From contig JASANG010000406.1 of the NCBI GenBank assembly GCA_030248215.1, forward strand, positions 62,001 to 126,000: a stretch of 64,000 bases of DNA, in the 5' to 3' direction. A model generated the notes under the pieces. That model worked only from the letters and a program-made list of their open reading frames with translations, was not told the origin of the DNA and searched no databases. Positions within the stretch are counted from its first letter, which is position 1. Each line of letters begins with the position of its first letter. A program made the position numbers and the translations under genes. This document shows, in pieces, positions 57,834 to 64,000 of the stretch. This stretch comes from Enoplolaimus lenunculus (lineage: Eukaryota > Nematoda > Enoplea > Enoplida > Thoracostomopsidae).

Positions 57834-57939
57834 CAATTCGTCGCTCGACAACTTGTCGCCAGTCCGTATCGATCCTAAGCTTACAGCAATTCGTCGCTCG
57901 ACAACTTGTCGCCAGTCCGTATCGATCCTAAGCTTAAAC
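57834..57939. repeat. 53-bp tandem duplication with CGACAACTTGTCG core
   Basis: Two copies of caattcgtcgctcgacaact plus gtccgtatcgatcctaagct, starting at 57834 and 57887. Related motifs continue to about 58025. Confidence 0.9.
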
Positions 57940-58278
57940 ATAATCGATGGTCGACAAATTGTCGTGTCGACGCGACGAGATTTCAGAATACAAATTGTGG
58001 CTCAACGAATCGTCGTAGATTCAACAGCTGTAGCGGCAGCAAATGGTATTTTGTTGCTATGATATATTTTGTGTAACTGGAGTGTGTGAGACTTTGTTAA
58101 ATTCGCTTGTACCAGCTGTTATAAAAATTTAGTCAAAATACCTTAAAATAGGTGGAGTGTTTTAGTTAACAAACGTTGTATATATAGTGGTACCTATCAG
58201 CAATATAGTGTTTGCTTTGTTGTACGCAACGAGATTGAACAGTTTTGTTAATGGTTATTATGGCCAATGTGACTGACT

Positions 58279-58446
58279 TTAAGGGGCGTAGCAGTTGATT
58301 AAGCGTATTCCTAAGCCACGCCTAAGCGTTGGAAAAATGAGTTCAAGCGTTGCAAAAATGAGTTCCTAAGCCTAAACACCTAAGCAAAAAATGTAAATCT
58401 AAACTTACTCTTTTATAGACCCATCCAAAATTTGGACGCCCCTTAA
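58279..58446. mobile_element. MITE (about 168 bp) bounded by TTAAGGGGCGT / ACGCCCCTTAA
   Basis: A TTAA on each side borders GGGGCGT and ACGCCCC. The interior is cctaagc-rich and ends cttttatagacccatcc, as at 8905-9060. The TTAA could be a target duplication, but the related copy at 8905 lacks it. Confidence 0.65.
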
Positions 58447-59758
58447 GATAACATCGGCCGGGGTATCGATATGTTAGGAACAGGGTTGTTTCTGAAAATG
58501 TGTTCCAATTTTTCGTGGCCCCAAGTACAAACGTAAAAGTAATAAACCGTTAATATAAATCCTTCCTATCCATGAAACCTGGACGCCTCTTAAAGTAACA
58601 TGGGCCGTTGTTATTATGATCGACATTGAACAACAAATATATATTGTAAAACGCTTCAACAAACTGGCTAATATTTGTGCTGTTCTGTGGTAAAAGCGAC
58701 GCAGGTCGAATTTGGTTTTGGCCTGGTATCAAAGTCAAGTAAAGGATTTTGCGCGATTGAACGTCACGAGTGAAGCGCTATTGGTTACGAATCTACGACA
58801 ATGCGTCGGCCGACAACTTGTCTCGGCGAACAGGGTCCTAACGCCTAGCTCTAAATGTAAGCATTAAGCACTAAATATGTAAGCATTATCCTAAGCGTTA
58901 CAGAAAGCCTAAGCTTAAGCATACTGATGTGCGCAGAATTGTCGAGGCGATGGGAATTTTGGATTACAAATTGTCGGTCGACGAACTGTCGGACGATTCA
59001 GAATGTTATTCTAAAGCTTGTGAAAGTCTGATTCTCGTTTCTCAACGGCATTTTGGGAAGCGAAATGTCCCTTGTCTATACCTACCTGTCTACATACGTC
59101 AGCTTTAACGGATCCAGACGGATGGGGGATGTATGTCCCCACCGGCCCTGCGCTGAAAATTTTACGATAAGAATGGTTCATCTGAAGCTCACTATGTGTG
59201 TTGCAGTTAACGAAGTGGAAAATATGGTGATGTTTACAACCAATTTTAAAATTTTGTGCCTTTACTTGGCAGCTGCAAATTGCACGCTGAACTTGCATTG
59301 TTTTCATCAGCCAATGAGAAAACGGCTGCAATAAATTCAGTGAACTTGAATGGTTACGTATTGACACATGTGAAGTAAACTTCTAGCTGTGATTTTTAAT
59401 GAATTATTTGCAGCTGCAAGTTTTTCGAACGGGATTTTGGACCAAACTTGCAAGTGCAAGTTGCAGCTGCAAGTTGTAACAGCAAAAAAACGTGCACGTA
59501 TGCGCATGGGACTTTAAGACAAAGAAAATTTTGCTAAAAACGCACTTTGAAACTGTAAAATGTTGAAACATCGTAGTCTATCCCCGCACTGGGCAGCCAT
59601 GGACCCGGTACGGGTACACCCCTTCAAAGGAAACCTTATGTCACATAACGTTGCGATATTGTAGTAGCTGTGCGGTGAATGTTACAGTTTACAAACGGTA
59701 ACTTGTTGCCTGAACGTTGTGTATGTTTCATTCATGATACATATAAATATATCTTTAT

Positions 59759-59935
59759 GTGTGTGTATGTTGTGTATATGTGTATTTTTTGCATGCGTTG
59801 TATATATATGTATTTTTTATGTGTGTGTATGTTGTGTATATGTCTATTTTTTGCATGCGTTGTATATATATGTATGTATTTCTTGTATGTGTTGTGTATA
59901 TGTGTACTTTTTGTATATATCTATTGTGCAAATAT
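59759..59935. repeat. About 62-bp tandem repeat, TG/TA-rich
   Basis: tgtgtgtatgttgtgtatat, ttttttgcatgcgttgtata and tgtatttttt recur two to three times. Cys/Tyr-rich frames across it are artefacts. Confidence 0.8.
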
Positions 59936-60104
59936 GTTTTTAGGTGCTGTAGGCGGAGTCGCGTCAGGTGTGGGAGGGAAGTGATGCTGATCATGTTTGC
60001 GTTACAGCATGTCAGCAGGTGTAATGTGTATAGTAGTAGCGTTGTAGGACAGTTATGTATATTATGTATGTATGCTCAGGAGTGTTCTAACAGCAACTAA
60101 ACTT

Positions 60105-60285
60105 TATCTGAACAGGAACAGGAATTGAATGTCTGCAGGGACCGGAATTTGAATATAATAATTTGCCACATACCGATAAAATTCCGGTTCCTGCATCTTT
60201 GAATGCAGGAACAGGAACAGGAACTGGAATTGAATTTTTGCAGGTTTAAGACGGAACAGGAATTCAGGTTAAGCCCTGGTACTCA
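60105..60285. mobile_element. Element with ggaacaggaa tracts
   Basis: It contains gaacaggaacaggaattgaa near both ends and terminates caggttaagccctggt. The complementary end (acagggttaaaccgaaattc) is seen at about 40729, so the family uses AGGGTTAA termini. Confidence 0.55.
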
Positions 60286-62493
60286 GTGTATGTATGGTGT
60301 GATTGTTTTAATGTTTTGTTGTTTTTGTGATTTTCATATTCATATATACATACATATAGGGGTGGAACATGACAATTTTTTCACGGGGGGATAGTGACAT
60401 TTGTCTAGGCACGATTATATATATAGGTAACTAATTATATGCATATGTAAAAATTTTGGAAATTCGGGATGTGGAGTTGTTCAATTTATACCGGATATTG
60501 CATTACCGGATATAGCATCTAAATTAGTGCACTGATTGAAGTGTTTGAGTCTCACAATAGTATACTTGCTTACTGAAATAGATTATTGTTAGCTTGTGAA
60601 TTTTTGATTGCCGCAAATATCGGGTAAGTTTATGCCGGCCGGATACCGGAACCGAGATACAGTTCGTTGGTGGTTTAGGTGTAATTTGTAGCAACATCCG
60701 TACGTATTGTATTCTTTTATATATACATATGCAAATCATACAACAGCATTAAATGTAACATCATGTGTTTTCGGGGCCATTCAGTCGTTGATTCGTGGGG
60801 AGGTGGGCGGTTCAGGCCACCGTATGGTCCTAACAGAGGATTTGATACACCCAACCGGACTGACGTCACAAGCATAAAATTTTGTGATAAGATTTAGTAC
60901 TAAAGTTGCATTCAGCTTGTTACATTGCGTTTACCGTTATGGTAAACTAGTGACGGCGTGCATTGCGATTACTATAAATCACTGCAGGTCTGTAGCCAGC
61001 TCACCATGCTAGGAGGGGGGGTGCAAAAATTATTTAAGGTAAGGCATCCAACAATTTCACTCACATGCTTGACTAATGATGTTGAAAAAAATTTTTGGTG
61101 TGTAGGGATTTCTTCAGTAGGCGCTCGAGTGGACACCTGTCTGGCTACAACCGTGAATGGTCATCCCTGTGTTAAACATAAAATCCGTTATTCAAACTGC
61201 GGTGTTGCAATCAGTCAGTACGTACAATGCAATGCTTGCTGTATATTGCAATTGCAGTGTGCGCGTGTATCGCAGTATAAGTAAAACTCTTTTCGAGTCG
61301 AAAACACATGACTAATTGTAGAGCAACCGACTGAAGTGTAAAAGACATATCAACGTATGTTTAAGTAGGTATTTAATGCGTTTAAGTAGTGACAGTTGTA
61401 AATGCTACAACGCATGCCGGTCGATGCAAGGTGGTGAAACAAGGGAGCGAGTCAGACAAATATTTCAGTGGTTTACAAATAGTGCAACAACCGGTGAGAG
61501 CGGCGGCAGGAGCCGGTTGATTGCAGGCGGTGCCGCCAACGGCTGTGTTTTACTTTTTTTGTCGTCAGAAAATTTTGCGTTACATAGAATCAGAAATGAT
61601 ATGAGTAAAAAATGCATGCGAGGCTTTTTGCTCGCTGGTCTCAATTGTTTACGGATCAGCTGCGAGCTGATGCCACCTCTGGTCGTGGCATCAGTTGGTT
61701 AATGAACTTTAAATATGTGATTTACCAGGATTGCTTAACATGGCTATAGATGTGTGCGCAGGTATAATATTGAATGTGTTTTTACAAACAACAACGACTG
61801 TATTCAGAAGTGAGTGGGACGATTCAAAAGAATGTTAGGCATTAATGTGGTGCCGCCACCACTACATTGAGACTTTTAGGTGCGAAGCGACCGATACGTG
61901 TGATTGTATATGGCTACTTTGATTAGGCAAGGTTAGGGTGGCGCTGTATTTTAGTGCCTACCAAACGTGCGTTGCACTACGGTGCCGAGCGACACCGGAC
62001 GGTGACGGACGTTAGTAAAAGTATAGCGTCACCATAAGTAGTTCAAAAGAAGTACTTGTGAACGACACCAATTCGGAAGCTCAGCCTCCAAAGACCCCGA
62101 AAGTTTTCAGTTTGCCAAGATGGGGGCCCTCCAGGGGTCGTTCTCATAATTGGAGGTTTTCGGGGACGCTTCCGCCGACACTGGCTACGGATATGTGTTA
62201 TGACACTGACTCAGTGTGTATCCCCTGTGAGGCATACTTGTGTCATTGCGCGCATGAAAGCAGCGTCTATTTATGTTATCATTGAAATTTTAATTAATCA
62301 AGTTTATCGTCCGAACAGATCTGTTTTAACGGACGCATCCTCATCGCCGTTATATATATATGTGTGTGTGTTTCTGTGTGTGTTTGTGTAAATGTGTAAT
62401 ATTTCGATTTTATCAAAATAGTTTTTCAAATGCTGAAGGCCGACATTTCAATTTTGTACCGGTTCCGATTGAGTGAGCTTTGCTGTCGTCGAG

Positions 62494-62715
62494 CAGGATG
62501 CAGCCGGAATTGCGGTTCCGATTAAAATTCAGACGCAAAACGAGCTCCGATTCTGACTGACTGTGACTGCACACAATCAAATCATTTGGAATGGGAATCA
62601 TGAAATTTTATTTTTTAATCCTTCATGTTGTGATGATGTGTTGCATACGACTCATCTCGATTTTAATTCAACATCAAACTAAACGCAACAATTAAGTTTC
62701 GCTTTGCACCCTGGC
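62494..62715. mobile_element. hAT-like element remnant
   Basis: Left gcaggatgcagccggaattg with gattccgatt-like tracts, right cgctttgcaccctg. Interior similar to 5349-5738 (attttttaatcc...gttgtgat). Target duplication not clear. Confidence 0.55.
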
Positions 62716-63077
62716 TAAGAGCCTACTGATTGGCTCGGCTACAGCTTTGTTACTTGGCTCTTTTTGAAGATTTTTTGCTTGAATTTAAGTATATTCGGTT
62801 GGTCGTATAGTGTAATACAGTAATGCATAGGATGGGAGTATTGCATCGATTTCGAGTTGTCCAGTCTAGCTCTTCAGTTTAGTGCACGTATTCTCAAATG
62901 TATGCATATAACGCCAGGGTGCCACCGGATTTCCCGTTTCGGCTTAAAATATGTAATCTATCAGAAAATGTGCAGCAGTATAATACATAATTCCGCCGTG
63001 GGCTATCCCAAATCGTAATTCCGTTTTGGATCGGATCAATTCGGAATTGGGCTGAATTACGACTTGGGCTACGACAT

Positions 63078-63327
63078 CAGGGTGCACGGATACCGACTCG
63101 TTGGCGTACATAAGCGAAAAGTAGCTGAAAACGTATCAAGACTTGAACTTCTTGACTTGCTCAGAAATGTAATCGCAACACGATGTTAAACATGCTTACT
63201 TGTAAAAAGCGGTTTTGGTATTCGGCACCACAACTTTAAATATCCGGTAGGTTTATACCGCATACCAGATACAAAAATCAGTTTTTGCCGGATATTAAAC
63301 CGGAACCGGATATCCGCTTGCACCCTG
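63078..63327. mobile_element. hAT-like MITE (250 bp)
   Basis: Left CAGGGTGCACGGATACC, right GGATATCCGCTTGCACCCTG, flanked by TACGACAT and TACCGACAT, which differ by one inserted base. Non-coding. Confidence 0.65.
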
Positions 63328-63950
63328 TACCGACATATATACGTACGTTTTTTTTGGATCTGACTACGTATGTTTTTATTATGTATTGCATGCAAAATTG
63401 CGTACGGAAGAGTACGTATATATGTTGTTCCGTGTGACTTTGAACAGAACAACTACAAGGGTCGAAAGGGAACAATTAAATGAAGAACGGCGAAATAAAA
63501 AAACGAGAAAATTACTACTAATAAAATGCGGGGGGTAAAACTTGAGACTCGTCGTGCGGTCATTTACACTTGCATGCAGATTTTGTCTTTTTGCACAATT
63601 GCACGTATGGATTAAAGAATACATTTATATATGTTTAAGAACAATATTTGAAGGTTTAAATCGTTTCCTAATTGCACAAAATGTGAAGTTTTTTTACAGA
63701 ATACTGTCAGCGCACAAGCAAAATATATGTATGCAGGTTTATAGAAAAATGCCAGGTTAAATATGCAAGGGGGCACGCCGGCCGAGGCACCCCCCTGCCA
63801 GCAACGATCAAAATTGTACAAAGGTTTAGTAGCGAAACGGCGTCGGGTTTGTTGCTCGCGAGGGCGCTGGTTTTCGCGATTATATCGTATGCGTCCCCCC
63901 TCACCTTTTAAAAATTTGTGGATTGGCCACTGCGAGGCGGTAAATACGTA

Positions 63951-64000
63951 CTGTAATCACCCGAATAAGAGGAGCGGCTGATATTTATTTTGCCTCTCCA
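63951..64000. mobile_element. TA-flanked MITE, left end only (continues past window)
   Basis: CTGTAATCACCCGAATAAGA then ggagcggctgatatttattt and tgcctctcca, preceded by TA; a second copy of the element at 9879-10325. Confidence 0.8.

Larger units (their letters stand above)
54754..64000. other. Right-hand 9.2 kb without a supported exon
   Basis: Probably an intron of the Ig receptor, or intergenic DNA if the gene ends early. No Ig half-domain, fibronectin III repeat or transmembrane exon was found. It carries the microsatellites and elements listed below. A GC-rich island at about 61430-61550 was examined and rejected as an exon. Confidence 0.55.

Noticed and set aside
59679-60100. Overlapping Cys/Tyr/Val-rich open frames
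   Set aside because: They arise from TG/TA-rich tandem repeats in all frames.
61456-61545. GC-rich stretch reading QWFTNSATTGESGGRSRLIA, a possible second half of Ig5
   Set aside because: The acceptor that gives this frame (gagtcag) has no pyrimidine tract, the better acceptor (tatttcag) gives the wrong phase after exon 9, the Cys-Trp distance would be too long, and the expected D-x-G-x-Y-x-C strand is missing.
62058-62285. 75-codon + strand open frame, Pro/Cys-rich
   Set aside because: No family resemblance, no fitting splice sites for the Ig gene, and it adjoins repeat DNA.
1-64000. Search for reverse transcriptase, integrase, capsid or transposase coding regions, and for CRISPR-like arrays
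   Set aside because: None recognised in any frame; all mobile elements seen are short and non-coding, and the tandem arrays lack spacer structure.

Overview
The window is animal nuclear DNA: AT-rich, intron-rich and full of short non-autonomous transposons, tRNA-derived SINEs and simple repeats. No bacterial or organellar signal was seen. The protein set (a multi-BIR inhibitor of apoptosis, a Tuba/DNMBP exchange factor, and an immunoglobulin-superfamily adhesion receptor) points to an invertebrate metazoan. I cannot name the phylum from sequence alone. Degenerate TTAGGC-type hexamers, the nematode telomere unit, are scattered inside repeats here, but they are interstitial, and a multi-BIR IAP plus a vertebrate-like Tuba architecture does not look like a typical Caenorhabditis-type nematode.

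Layout: (1) 1-5905, minus strand: 5' part of an IAP gene, seven exons, with three complete BIR domains and the start of a fourth; it runs off the left edge. (2) 5906-11241: 5.3 kb between genes, no exon found, made largely of repeats (an 83-bp tandem array, a foldback element, TIR elements, a TA array). (3) 11242-32647, minus strand: a complete DNMBP/Tuba gene of 19 coding exons, 1837 codons, reconstructed with consistent splice phases throughout: five N-terminal SH3 domains, a DH (RhoGEF) domain, a BAR domain, then two more SH3 domains separated by a long polyQ-containing region. (4) 32648-36552: a 3.9-kb head-to-head interval rich in SINEs and duplicated blocks. (5) 36553 to at least 54753, plus strand: nine exons of a nephrin/echinoid-like Ig receptor with very long introns. 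(6) 54754-64000: no convincing exon; probably a further intron of the same gene or intergenic repeat DNA.

DNMBP and the IAP gene lie in tandem on the minus strand; the Ig receptor is divergent from DNMBP. Known biology of the families: DNMBP activates Cdc42 and links dynamin, N-WASP and actin at junctions; nephrin-type Ig receptors organise cell contacts and actin; IAPs restrain caspases. Any shared regulation of the divergent DNMBP/Ig pair is inference. The best-supported repeats are hAT-like miniature elements (CAGGG or TAGGG termini) with readable 8-bp target duplications at 5349-5738, 24876-25396, 37212-37579 and 37809-38205, all lying in introns.
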